From NCBI RefSeq assembly GCF_001411495.1, contig NZ_CP012982.1, forward strand, positions 1,178,001 to 1,242,000: a DNA stretch of 64,000 nt, read 5' to 3'. The notes under the pieces were generated by a model, which had not been told where the DNA came from, made no database searches, and saw only the letters and a list, made by a program, of their open reading frames with translations. The position numbers and the translations under genes were made by a program. Within the stretch, counting starts at the first letter, position 1, and each line of letters opens with the position of its first letter. Source of the DNA: Burkholderia cepacia ATCC 25416. GTDB lineage: Bacteria; Pseudomonadota; Gammaproteobacteria; Burkholderiales; Burkholderiaceae. Shown piece after piece: positions 43,860-52,199 of the stretch.

Positions 43860-45209
43860 TCAGTGCGGCTTCACGACGGTCCAGAAGTAATAGCCGAGCG
43901 GCAGCGCGAGCACGACGAGCCCCCACGACACGTCGCGCCGGCGGCCGGCCAGCAGCTTGACGAGCACGTAGCACAGCAGCCCGCCCGCGATGCCGGTGCC
44001 GAAGCTGTTCGACATCAGCGTGAGCAGCACCATCGACATCACGGGCAGCGCATCGGTGAAGTCGTCGAAATGCGTATGGCGGATCGTTGCGAACATCGAC
44101 AGCCCGATCAGGATCAGCGCCGGCGCGGTCGCCTCTTTCGGGATCGCGAGCGCGACCGGCACGAACAGCAGCATCGCGGCGAACAGCACGGCCGCGGCCA
44201 GCGACGACAGCCCGCTGCGGCCGCCAGCCTCGACGCCTGCCGCCGATTCGATCAGCGCGGTCAGCGCGGGAATGCCGAACACGGGCCCGATCGTCGCCGC
44301 GAGCGAATCGACGAGGAACGGCCGGTTGATGTTCGGCAGGTTGCCCTGTTCGTCGAGCAGGTTCGCCTTCGCGCCGACCGCGAGGGCGGTGCCGAGCGTC
44401 GAGAAGAATTCCGCCGCGAAGAACGCGAACAGGTACGGCGCGGCCGCGAGGCTCAACGCGCTGCCGATGTCGAGCTTGAACGCGATCGGCGCGATGCTGT
44501 GCGGCAGCGACACGAACGACGCAGGCAGATGCGTGACGCCGAGCGGCACGCCCGCCGCTGCCGCGACGAGGATCGCGATCAGGATCGCGCCGGGCACCTT
44601 GCGCGCCTGCAGTACGATCGCAACCGCCAGGCCGATCAGCGCGACGAGCGCACCCGGCCGCGAGAAATCGCCGAGCGCGAACGCGTTGGTCTTCGCGTTC
44701 GCGACGACCATCCCCGCATTGCGCAGCCCGAGCATCGTCACGAACAGCCCGATCGACGCGCCGAGCCCGAGCTTGATCTGCACCGGTATCAGCTTCATCA
44801 CGACGCCGCGCGCGCCGAGAATCGTCAGCAGGAAGAACAGGATGCCCGACACGCACGCGATGCCGAGGCCTGTCTGCCAGCCCACATGCTCCGTCGTCGC
44901 GAGCGTCACGCCGATGATCACCGAGCCGCCGATGCCGGGGCCGACCAGGAACGGCAGGTTCGCGTAGAGCCCCATCAGCGTCGTGAACAGCACGAATACG
45001 ACGATCGTAGCGGTCGTCGCCGCGCCGCGCTCCATGCCGCCCGTCGCGAGCAGCGACGGGATCACGACGAGCAGGTACGCGGCCGCGAGAAACGACGTGA
45101 CGCCCGCGATCGTCTCGGTGCGCACGCTCGTGCCGCGCGCGGCGAGCGCGAAGCGGCGTTCGAGCCAGTTGGCCGGCGCGCGCGCCGGCATCGTGTCAGT
45201 CGCTGACAT
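43860..45209 (-). CDS. AzgA-type NCS2 purine permease
   Basis: 449 residues with many hydrophobic helices. Family signatures: FALAARGTSVRTETIAGVTSFLAAAYLLVVIP at the N-terminus, GPGIGGSVIIGVTL, and FFSTLGTALAVGAKANLLDEQGNLPNINRPFLVDSLAATIGPVFG, which is the AzgA/PbuG/YicO (adenine/guanine/hypoxanthine) consensus. Strong ribosome site AGGAGAACCACC before ATG 45209. It starts the two-gene unit with the deaminase and is divergent from the LysR regulator, the standard layout for regulator and target. Confidence 0.9.
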   Translation of the reverse strand: MSATDTMPARAPANWLERRFALAARGTSVRTETIAGVTSFLAAAYLLVVIPSLLATGGMERGAATTATIVVFVLFTTLMGLYANLPFLVGPGIGGSVIIGVTLATTEHVGWQTGLGIACVSGILFFLLTILGARGVVMKLIPVQIKLGLGASIGLFVTMLGLRNAGMVVANAKTNAFALGDFSRPGALVALIGLAVAIVLQARKVPGAILIAILVAAAAGVPLGVTHLPASFVSLPHSIAPIAFKLDIGSALSLAAAPYLFAFFAAEFFSTLGTALAVGAKANLLDEQGNLPNINRPFLVDSLAATIGPVFGIPALTALIESAAGVEAGGRSGLSSLAAAVLFAAMLLFVPVALAIPKEATAPALILIGLSMFATIRHTHFDDFTDALPVMSMVLLTLMSNSFGTGIAGGLLCYVLVKLLAGRRRDVSWGLVVLALPLGYYFWTVVKPH

Positions 45210-45303
45210 GGTGGTTCTCCTGTGATTCCGAATATTGTCCTGTGTCGATGCACGCAGCGCGGTCTTATACTGCCGCGTACCGTATCCCGACCGTTATTGC
45301 CCG

Positions 45304-46215
45304 ATGTCGTCCGACCGCTCGTCGCTGCTGCCCGCGCTCACGCTGCGGCAGGTCCAGCACTTCGTCGTGCTCGCCCACGCACGCAGCTTCACGCAGGCCG
45401 CGCAGGCGCTGTCGCTCACGCAGCCCGCGCTCACCGCGTCGATCCGCCAGATCGAGTTCCTGCTCGGCGGGCGCCTGTTCGCGCGTTCCGCGCACCGGCT
45501 CACGCTCACCACTGCTGGCGAAGCCGTGCTGCCGCTCGCCGAACGCCTGCTCAACCAGGCGCGCGGCACCTTCGACGACATGACGCGGCTCATCGGCGAA
45601 CGCATCCAGACCGTGCGCATCGCGTTCATCCCGTCGGTCGCCGGCCGCCTGCTGCCCGCGCTCAACGCACTGCGCGACGCCCACCCGACGCTGCGCTTCA
45701 CGCTCACCGACCTGCCCAACAGCGCACTCGTCGAGGCCGTGCGCGACAGCGTCGCGGATCTTGGCATCGGCGTACGCGAACCCGACAGCGACGACGGCAC
45801 GCTGCGCTACCGGCAGCTGTTCGAGGACGAGATCGTGATCGTCGTGCGGCACGACGATCCGCTCGCCCGCGCGAAGAGCGTCACGTGGGCGAAGCTCGTC
45901 GATCGCGAGCTCGCGGTGTTCGTGCGCGGCAGCGTCAGCGAATCGCTGCATCGCACCGGCGGCGCCGAGAAGCTGCGCCTGAACGTCACGTACCGGATGG
46001 AATACACCGAGCCGCTCTACGCGCTCGCGCGCAACGGCCTCGCGACCGCCGTGCTGCCGAGCCTCTATACGATGCATCTGCACGATCCCGAACTCGTTGC
46101 GCTGCGCGTCGACAAGCCGCGCGTCACGCGGGCGATCTCGCTGATCTCGCTCGCCGGCGACGATCGCGGCCCGCATGTCCGTACGTGCCGCGAGTGGATT
46201 GCGAAGCACATCTGA
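45304..46215 (+). CDS. LysR-family regulator of the purine module
   Basis: 303 residues from ATG 45304. Winged helix LTLRQVQHFVVLAHARSFTQAAQALSLTQPALTASIRQIEFLLGGRLFARSAHRLTLTTAGE (N-terminal 65 residues, quoted only to show the LysR fold in short pieces: RSFTQAAQAL, TQPALTASIRQIE). The C-terminal effector domain is full length. It is divergent from the permease/deaminase pair with 94 bp between starts, and convergent with the nucleoside hydrolase gene. The natural targets are the permease operon and perhaps the porin/hydrolase pair. Effector unknown. Confidence 0.87.
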   Translation: MSSDRSSLLPALTLRQVQHFVVLAHARSFTQAAQALSLTQPALTASIRQIEFLLGGRLFARSAHRLTLTTAGEAVLPLAERLLNQARGTFDDMTRLIGERIQTVRIAFIPSVAGRLLPALNALRDAHPTLRFTLTDLPNSALVEAVRDSVADLGIGVREPDSDDGTLRYRQLFEDEIVIVVRHDDPLARAKSVTWAKLVDRELAVFVRGSVSESLHRTGGAEKLRLNVTYRMEYTEPLYALARNGLATAVLPSLYTMHLHDPELVALRVDKPRVTRAISLISLAGDDRGPHVRTCREWIAKHI

Positions 46216-46263
46216 TTGCGTCGACCGAGTGCGGTTCGCCGTTCGCCGCACGAGCGCCCGCGC

Positions 46264-47316
46264 TCAGGGCAGCTTCGCGATACGCTCGACGAGCGTCGCA
46301 TAGAAGCGGTCCGCGTCGACCTCGTTGATCCACGTCGCGTTCGCCGCGCGGCCGCTGCGCCCGTTCCAGTCGACGACGGTCTCGCCGAGCGTCCACTGCC
46401 CGGTCGTCTCGACCATCACGTTCACCTTGCGCCCGCCGAACAGCGTCGGATCGACGAGGTAGCCGACCGCGGTCGGGTCGTACATCGGCGCGTCTTCAGC
46501 GCCGCGCCGCTTCTTGTTGTACGCGAGTTCGGCATCCATGATGTCCGCGACGATCGCGCCGCAGCGGTTGCCGAGCGCACGGAACGGCGCGACGCGCGCC
46601 GGCGTGATCGGCGCCTTCACCGCGACATCGCGCGGCAGCACGACGATCGGCACGCCGCTGCCGAACACGACTTCGGCCGCCTGCGGATCGACATAGATGT
46701 TGAACTCGGCGGCCGGCGTGATGTTGCCGCGCTCGAAAAACGCGCCGCCCATCAGCACGATCTCGCGCAGTGCCCCGCGAATCTGCGGCGCCTCGACCAG
46801 CGCGGTCGCGACGTTCGTCAGCGGGCCGAGCGCGCACAGCGTCACGCTGTTCGGCGCCGCGCGGCTCAGCGTATCGACGAGATACGACACCGCGTGGCCG
46901 GCGGCAAGCGGCGCGCGCGGCACGGGCAGCTCGACGCCTTCGAGCCCCGTCTTGCCGTGCACGTTCGCGGCCGTCACGAGCTCGCGCACGAGCGGCCGCG
47001 GGCAGCCCGCGTAGACCGGCAGCGTTTTCGTGCGGCCGGCCCAGTCGCGGATGATCCGCGCATTGCGTTCGGTCAGGTCGAGCGGCACGTTGCCCGCGAC
47101 GGCGGTCAGCGCGCGCACGTCGAGGCGGTCCTGCGCGCCCAGCGCGAACAGGATCGCGATGGCGTCGTCCTGCCCCGGGTCGGTATCGATGATCACCGTG
47201 CGGCGCGCGGCATCGCCGCCGGCGGCGAACGCGCCCGTTTCGGGCAGCAGCGCGGTGCCGGCCAGCGCGGCGGACAGTTTCAGGAAGGTGCGGCGGGATG
47301 CGATCGGATGGGTCAT
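46264..47316 (-). CDS. Tat-exported nucleoside hydrolase
   Basis: 350 residues. N-terminal twin-arginine leader SRRTFLKLSAALAGTALL, so the enzyme should act in the periplasm, unlike most nucleoside hydrolases, which are cytoplasmic. The mature part begins with the calcium-binding signature VIIDTDPGQDDAIAILFAL and has further Asp/Asn residues of the inosine-uridine preferring hydrolase fold (AEFNIYVDPQAAE, YDPTAVGYLVDP). It splits nucleosides into base and ribose. It follows a porin gene by 10 bp on the same strand, consistent with uptake through the porin and cleavage in the periplasm. Confidence 0.9.
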   Translation of the reverse strand: MTHPIASRRTFLKLSAALAGTALLPETGAFAAGGDAARRTVIIDTDPGQDDAIAILFALGAQDRLDVRALTAVAGNVPLDLTERNARIIRDWAGRTKTLPVYAGCPRPLVRELVTAANVHGKTGLEGVELPVPRAPLAAGHAVSYLVDTLSRAAPNSVTLCALGPLTNVATALVEAPQIRGALREIVLMGGAFFERGNITPAAEFNIYVDPQAAEVVFGSGVPIVVLPRDVAVKAPITPARVAPFRALGNRCGAIVADIMDAELAYNKKRRGAEDAPMYDPTAVGYLVDPTLFGGRKVNVMVETTGQWTLGETVVDWNGRSGRAANATWINEVDADRFYATLVERIAKLP

Positions 47317-47326
47317 GGTCGGGCGC

Positions 47327-48439
47327 TCAGAAAACGTGCCGGACGCCGAGCGTCGCCATCATCTGGCGCGTGCCGGTCGAGCGCGCATACGCGAAGATCT
47401 GCGCATGGTCCGCGTCGCCGGCCGCCTGCTGCGCGATCACCGTCAGCGCGACGTCGGTGCGTTTCGACAGGTAGTAATCGGCCTGCAGGTTCACCTGGTG
47501 CCATTTCGGCCGCTTGTCGATCACGTCGTACTTGCCGTTCGTGAACGCATACGCGGCGCCGAGAAAGAGCTGCGGCGTCATCGTGTAGACGATGTTCACG
47601 CCGAGGTTCTGCAGGTGCAGGTGCGAATTGTCGAGGTAATCGTAGCGCACGTCGGTAAACATCGCGGCGAACTGCGCGCGGCCGATCGTGTAGAAGCCGC
47701 CGGTGCCCGCGATCCGCTGCCGGCTGGCGTAAGCCGCGGGCGTCATCGCGCTCTTGCTGAAGATCAGCAGCGGCGACGCGTAGTCGTTCGCGATCGCGCC
47801 GTCCTGGTTCGTCGCGCTGTAAGGGTGGTTGTACTGCGCGTAGACCACGCTCCAGCGCAGCGGGCCCTGCTCGTAGCCGAGCCCGAAGCTGTATGCGCTG
47901 TTGTTCGCGAAACCCGTCGCATTGCTGAAGCCGTACAGCGCGGTGAATTTCAGGCCGTGGTACACCGGGCTCACGTACTTCACCGAATTCTGCACGCGGA
48001 TGTCGTTGTAGCCGTTGTCGTTGTCGCCGATGTTCACGCCGTTGCTCGCGATGATCACCGGCCCGATGTAGTCGTGGATCGCATCGTACTGGCGGCCGAA
48101 CGTCAGCGAGCCGTAGGTGCGGTCGGCAAGGCCGACGTAGGCCATCCGCCCGAACTCGCGGCCGTTCTGCGCGGCCGTGCCCGTCATCACGTTGAAGCCG
48201 TTCTCCAGCTGGAAGATCGCGGACAGCCCTTGCCCGAGATCCTCCTTGCCCTTCAGCCCCCAGCGCGGGTTCTGGTTCGTGCCGGACAGCGCCTGCCAGG
48301 CGTTCTTGCCGCCCTGGTTGGTCGCGAACCCGACACCGGCCGAGATGAGACCGTACAGCGTGATGCTGCTTTGCGCACAGGCATGCGTCGCGAAGGCGCC
48401 GAGCATCGCGAGCGGGGCGAGCTTGTAGAGAGTTTTCAT
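47327..48439 (-). CDS. Outer-membrane porin (Burkholderiales trimeric type), purine module
   Basis: 370 residues from ATG 48439. The signal peptide ends THACA, and the mature start QSSITLYGLISAGVGFATNQ with SGTNQNPRWGLKGKEDLGQGLSAIFQLENGF and FGRQYDAIHDY is the same porin family as at 14485. C-terminal GVRHVF ends in Phe. First of a pair with the nucleoside hydrolase 10 bp downstream, so a nucleoside-accepting role is suggested by context only. A candidate promoter lies about 80 bp upstream. Confidence 0.9.
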   Translation of the reverse strand: MKTLYKLAPLAMLGAFATHACAQSSITLYGLISAGVGFATNQGGKNAWQALSGTNQNPRWGLKGKEDLGQGLSAIFQLENGFNVMTGTAAQNGREFGRMAYVGLADRTYGSLTFGRQYDAIHDYIGPVIIASNGVNIGDNDNGYNDIRVQNSVKYVSPVYHGLKFTALYGFSNATGFANNSAYSFGLGYEQGPLRWSVVYAQYNHPYSATNQDGAIANDYASPLLIFSKSAMTPAAYASRQRIAGTGGFYTIGRAQFAAMFTDVRYDYLDNSHLHLQNLGVNIVYTMTPQLFLGAAYAFTNGKYDVIDKRPKWHQVNLQADYYLSKRTDVALTVIAQQAAGDADHAQIFAYARSTGTRQMMATLGVRHVF

Positions 48440-48517
48440 GCGGGTCGTGTGATCGGTGGTGGTCCAGGCGCGGCAGGGTTCCGCGAAACTGGCCTCGACT
48501 ATACGAACCCGGATCGG

Positions 48518-48548
48518 ATAATAAAAGTTTGCTTTTCTTATGTATCAA
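48518..48548 (-). promoter_or_regulatory. Candidate promoter of the porin/nucleoside hydrolase pair
   Basis: On the minus strand TTGATA (48543-48548) and TATTAT (48518-48523) are 19 bp apart, slightly long for sigma-70. Between them lies the small inverted repeat AAAAG-TTTG-CTTTT (48523-48536). The surrounding AT-rich patch stands out from the GC-rich background. Confidence 0.4.
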
Positions 48549-48608
48549 TAAAACGGATTTATTCTCATCGTGGCATCGCCCGTAGCCGTCAGCCCCGCGA
48601 ACCGGCGG

Positions 48609-49811
48609 TCAATCCGCCGTGTCGCCGCCCTTCGGCACCTTCGACCACGCGTTGCGCCCCGGCATCGGCGACCAGGCCGGGCGGGTCTTGCGCGCGCTGT
48701 CGACCACGACCAGATAACGGCCCGCGATCGGCGTGATGTCGCGGTCGCGACGCAGCACCCACAGCGACTTGCCGGCCTCGACACGCGCCTGGTAATCGTC
48801 GTCGAGCAGGCCGTGACGATCGAAGAACGTGTTCAGCGACGCCGGAATCCGCACGCAGCCCTTCGAGTGCCGGATGCCGAGCAGCGCTTCGAGCCGGTCG
48901 GGATCGGTCGCATGCATCTGGAAGCGCATCGGCGACACGCCGCCCTTGCCCCAGCCGCGCTCGCCGTCCACCCAGCCGAAGTCGTAGATGCGCATGTCGC
49001 GGCGGCCGTAGCCGCGAATGCCGTTCTCGTTCGTCGTGCCTTCCGCGCGGAAATCCATGTTGTCGGGCGAGTGATGGAACACGCCGAGCGGCGTCAGGAA
49101 ATGGTCGTACTTGCCCGGCAACCCGGTGCCGACCGGCGATGCGCCGATCATCAGCCACGCGTTGGCCGGCGTTGCACGGAAGTAGATGAAGAGCGCCTGC
49201 ACGTTCGGCGCGCGGTCGACCATCGCGACGTATTCGCCGGCGAGGTCGCCGAGATCCGCATCGGCGAGCGCCTCCTGGAGCCGCTGGCCGTAGGCGCGCT
49301 GCTCGCTTGCGGGCACGTTCAGGCGCCGCGTGACTTCCTGCGTGAAGCGCTTGCGCATGTCGACCGCGCGCGCCGTCGCATTTTTCGCCTCTTCGGCCGA
49401 TAGCGGCGGATGACGGCGTGGCGGTGTCGGCGCGGGTGCTTCGGCCTCGCTCGCGGCGGTGGCGGAAGCGGCTGAGGCAGCTGAAGCGGCTGAAGCGGCT
49501 GAGGCAGCGGAAGTGCCGGAAGCAGTCGATGCACCCGATACCGCGCTGGCAGGCTCCGCATGACGCTCGTGCGACGCTGCAGACGCGGGCTGTGCGGCCG
49601 ACGCCCCCGACGACGCATGCGCAGGCGAGCCACGATGCGCATGAGACGCCGCCGACGCGGGCGGCGCAACTGATGAGGATGACGGAGCAACGGACGACGA
49701 AGCGTCGGACGCGGCAAACGCAGGCTGCCCGGCAAGCACGGGAACGATCAGGGCAACAGCGAGCGACACATACGCGGCGACTGTGCGGGTACGGCAACGC
49801 GACTTCGACAT
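48609..49811 (-). CDS. L,D-transpeptidase (YkuD) with Ala/Ser-rich linker
   Basis: 400 residues from ATG 49811, chosen for the signal peptide MSKSRCRTRTVAAYVSLAVALIV; ATGs at 49835 and 49838 are alternatives. After cleavage near QPAFAA comes a low-complexity Ala/Ser/Pro segment of about 100 residues with repeated AASAAS units. A globular domain follows, ending in the YkuD catalytic motif with His315 and Cys319 (HSKGCVRIP). It crosslinks peptidoglycan or attaches proteins to it in the periplasm. The linker is encoded by near-identical codons and may vary in length. Confidence 0.85.
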   Translation of the reverse strand: MSKSRCRTRTVAAYVSLAVALIVPVLAGQPAFAASDASSSVAPSSSSVAPPASAASHAHRGSPAHASSGASAAQPASAASHERHAEPASAVSGASTASGTSAASAASAASAASAASATAASEAEAPAPTPPRRHPPLSAEEAKNATARAVDMRKRFTQEVTRRLNVPASEQRAYGQRLQEALADADLGDLAGEYVAMVDRAPNVQALFIYFRATPANAWLMIGASPVGTGLPGKYDHFLTPLGVFHHSPDNMDFRAEGTTNENGIRGYGRRDMRIYDFGWVDGERGWGKGGVSPMRFQMHATDPDRLEALLGIRHSKGCVRIPASLNTFFDRHGLLDDDYQARVEAGKSLWVLRRDRDITPIAGRYLVVVDSARKTRPAWSPMPGRNAWSKVPKGGDTAD

Positions 49812-50326
49812 GCGCCGCGTCAGGCTGAAAAGCATCATACGTTCGAAGCCATCGGCCGATCCGGCCGCCGCATGCTGCAATTGCGGGCGGCGCATCTTCC
49901 GCGCGAGCCATCGACACGTCCGGCGCATCGTGTGCGCCCGGCGCCGACGCCTCTTCGCGGCGGAGCCGTTCGCCGATGCAACGCGTACGGTCCGATGGCG
50001 GCTAATGAGTCGTCAGGCCCTTCATTCTACGCGTCCGAACAGGAATCTTCAGCGACGCAAGTCGCGGTTTCACGGCGAATTTGCGCTTCGTCACGCTTTG
50101 TTTCAACTCGTTGCCGCCTGCATCTTTCGATGCATGGCAATCTTGCTGATTGGACATTCGAGTCCGACAAAGGGCGCTGCTTTTTCGCCGCGGTGCGAGG
50201 GCTTCGCCGAATCGATTCGGAAACCGGATCATTCCCGACGAGCCGTACGCACCGGCCGCGCAGTGCGATGCCATCGCATGGCACGCATGCAGCACGAACC
50301 GTGCGACACGCGTGCACGATCACCGG
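49812..50326. other. Intergenic region upstream of the L,D-transpeptidase
   Basis: A 515-bp gap that should hold the transpeptidase promoter (minus strand) and the 3' end of nothing, since the next gene ends at 50327 in the same direction. AT-richer at 50020-50160. Short frames lack ribosome sites; no gene accepted. Confidence 0.5.
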
Positions 50327-51745
50327 TCACTTCGAGATGGCTTCGAGCGCGATGCCCTTCGTGCGCGGCCCCATGAATCCGATCGCGGCCATCACGATCA
50401 CCATCGCGCCCGCGATGAACGCGAACACGCCGAAGGTGCCGAAGCCCTTCAGCACGGCCGCGATCACGAACGACGAGAAGATCGCCGAGAAGCGGCTCCA
50501 CGAATAGACGAAGCCGACGGCCCGTGCGCGGATCGACGTCGGGAACAGCTCGGCCTGATACGCGTGGAAGCTGTACGACATGATGTTGCTGGCGAGCGTG
50601 AGGCCGATGCCGAGCACGATCAGGAATGCGCCGACCGTCGTCTGGCTGAACAGCAGCCCGCAGACGACGATCGCCGCCGCCATCGCGACGATCACCGACT
50701 TGCGCTCGAAGCGGTCGGCGATCACGAGGCCGATCAGCGGGCCGACCGGTGCGGCGAGCGCGATCACGCTCGAATACATCAGGCTCGACGTGATCGTGAT
50801 GCCCTGCTTGATCAGCAGCGTCGGCACCCAGTTCGCGAAGCCGTAGAAGCCGACCGTCTGGAACACGTTGAAGATCGTCATCATGATCGTGCGGTTGCGA
50901 TACGGCTGCACCCACATGTCGCGGAAGCTGCCGCGCGGCGGCACGGGCTCGGCGGGCGCCGGCGGCGGCAGCGGCCGTCCGTATTCGGCTTCGACCTTCG
51001 CCTCGAGCGCGCGCATGATGCGGTCGGCTTCGTCGACCCGGCCCTGCTGCGCGAGCCAGCGCGGGCTTTCCGGCAGTTCGCGGCGAATCCACCACACGAA
51101 CAGCGCGCCATGCGCGCCGATCAGCACGACCCAGCGCCAGCCGTCGAGGCCGAACGGTGCGTGCGGCACGAGCAGGTAGGCGAGGAACGCGACCACCGGC
51201 ACCGCGACGAACCCGACCGCCTGCTCGCACGCGAATGCGCGGCCGCGGATCTGCTTCGGTACGAGCTCGGAGATGTACGTGCCGATCGTCACCATCTCGA
51301 CGCCGAGGCCGAGACCGACGACGAAGCGCCAGAAGTTCAGCCCGGCCGCGGTGTCCTGGAACGCCATCACGACGTTGGCGGCCGTGTACCACAGCAGCGA
51401 CCACGTGAAGATCGCGCGGCGGCCGAAGCGGTCGGCGAGGAAGCCGCATGCGATCGTGCCGATGAAGAGGCCCGAGAACAGCGCGGCGATGAAGCTCGCG
51501 ACGCCCGTGGTGCCGAACAGGCCATGCGTCGTCGCGGAGAGGATGCCGCTTTTCACGAGGCCGGGCGCAACGTAGCCGCTGTAGAGCAGGTCGTAGAGCT
51601 CGAAGAAGAAGCCGAGGCTCAGCAGGACGACGAGCTTCCAGACGGTACGCGTGGGCGGCAGGCGGTCGAGGCGGGCCGAGATGGAGCCGGGGTCGACGGG
51701 TGGGGATTGGGCGGGTGCCTGCGAAAGGCTGTCCGTTGAGGCCAT
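50327..51745 (-). CDS. MFS transporter, metabolite:H+ symporter type
   Basis: 472 residues from ATG 51745. About 12 helices, with long soluble ends. Signature regions are KLVVLLSLGFFFELYDLLYSGYVAPGL (helix 1), GFLADRFGRRAIFTWSLL (loop 2-3), ELPESPRWLAQQGR (the sugar-porter-like PESPRWL motif at the central loop) and LGLTLASNIMSYSFHAYQAELFPTSIRARAVGF. This reads as a general substrate symporter for an organic acid or sugar-like compound. No catabolic genes adjoin it, so the substrate is open. Confidence 0.85.
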   Translation of the reverse strand: MASTDSLSQAPAQSPPVDPGSISARLDRLPPTRTVWKLVVLLSLGFFFELYDLLYSGYVAPGLVKSGILSATTHGLFGTTGVASFIAALFSGLFIGTIACGFLADRFGRRAIFTWSLLWYTAANVVMAFQDTAAGLNFWRFVVGLGLGVEMVTIGTYISELVPKQIRGRAFACEQAVGFVAVPVVAFLAYLLVPHAPFGLDGWRWVVLIGAHGALFVWWIRRELPESPRWLAQQGRVDEADRIMRALEAKVEAEYGRPLPPPAPAEPVPPRGSFRDMWVQPYRNRTIMMTIFNVFQTVGFYGFANWVPTLLIKQGITITSSLMYSSVIALAAPVGPLIGLVIADRFERKSVIVAMAAAIVVCGLLFSQTTVGAFLIVLGIGLTLASNIMSYSFHAYQAELFPTSIRARAVGFVYSWSRFSAIFSSFVIAAVLKGFGTFGVFAFIAGAMVIVMAAIGFMGPRTKGIALEAISK

Positions 51746-52199
51746 CGTGGGCGCGTCTCCTGTTCGTGTCGTGTAGTTGTCCGGCGACCTTCGAGCCGCC
51801 GTCGGGCGAATCGCTGCATTGTACCGGCACGTCCGCCCGACGCGAGCGCACCCCGGCCCCGATATCCGGAGCGCGACGACGGGCCGACTGCACGCCGTAC
51901 GTCGAACCGATTCGGGTGCCCCATTTTTGGGCGGACCAACGTGTAACTTTCGTAACCGTCTGTCGGGTACGGAAAACGCGCAGGAACGGCGACGCGGCGA
52001 CGCATCGCGGCGGCGCGGGCCCCACCGTCCGGGCCTGATGCGCCGTTTCGCTCGGCCGCACGCCGCCGGAATCTCCACAAACGGGGCACGCAATCAGTAC
52101 AACCACGCGTTCCACACCCCGGTAACATGCTACCGGGCCAACCACCGGCTTCCGGGCACCTTTCGGCGCCCGGCCTTGTCGGCAAATCGTAAGCATTCC
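51746..52199. other. Divergent region between MFS transporter and mechanosensitive channel
   Basis: A 454-bp gap for two divergent promoters. I see no clear operator, repeat or RNA element in it and no coding sequence with support. Confidence 0.5.

Noticed and set aside
40127..43960. A 1277-codon plus-strand open frame opposite the WG-repeat and deaminase genes
   Set aside because: Spans three well-supported minus-strand genes and has shadow-type composition.
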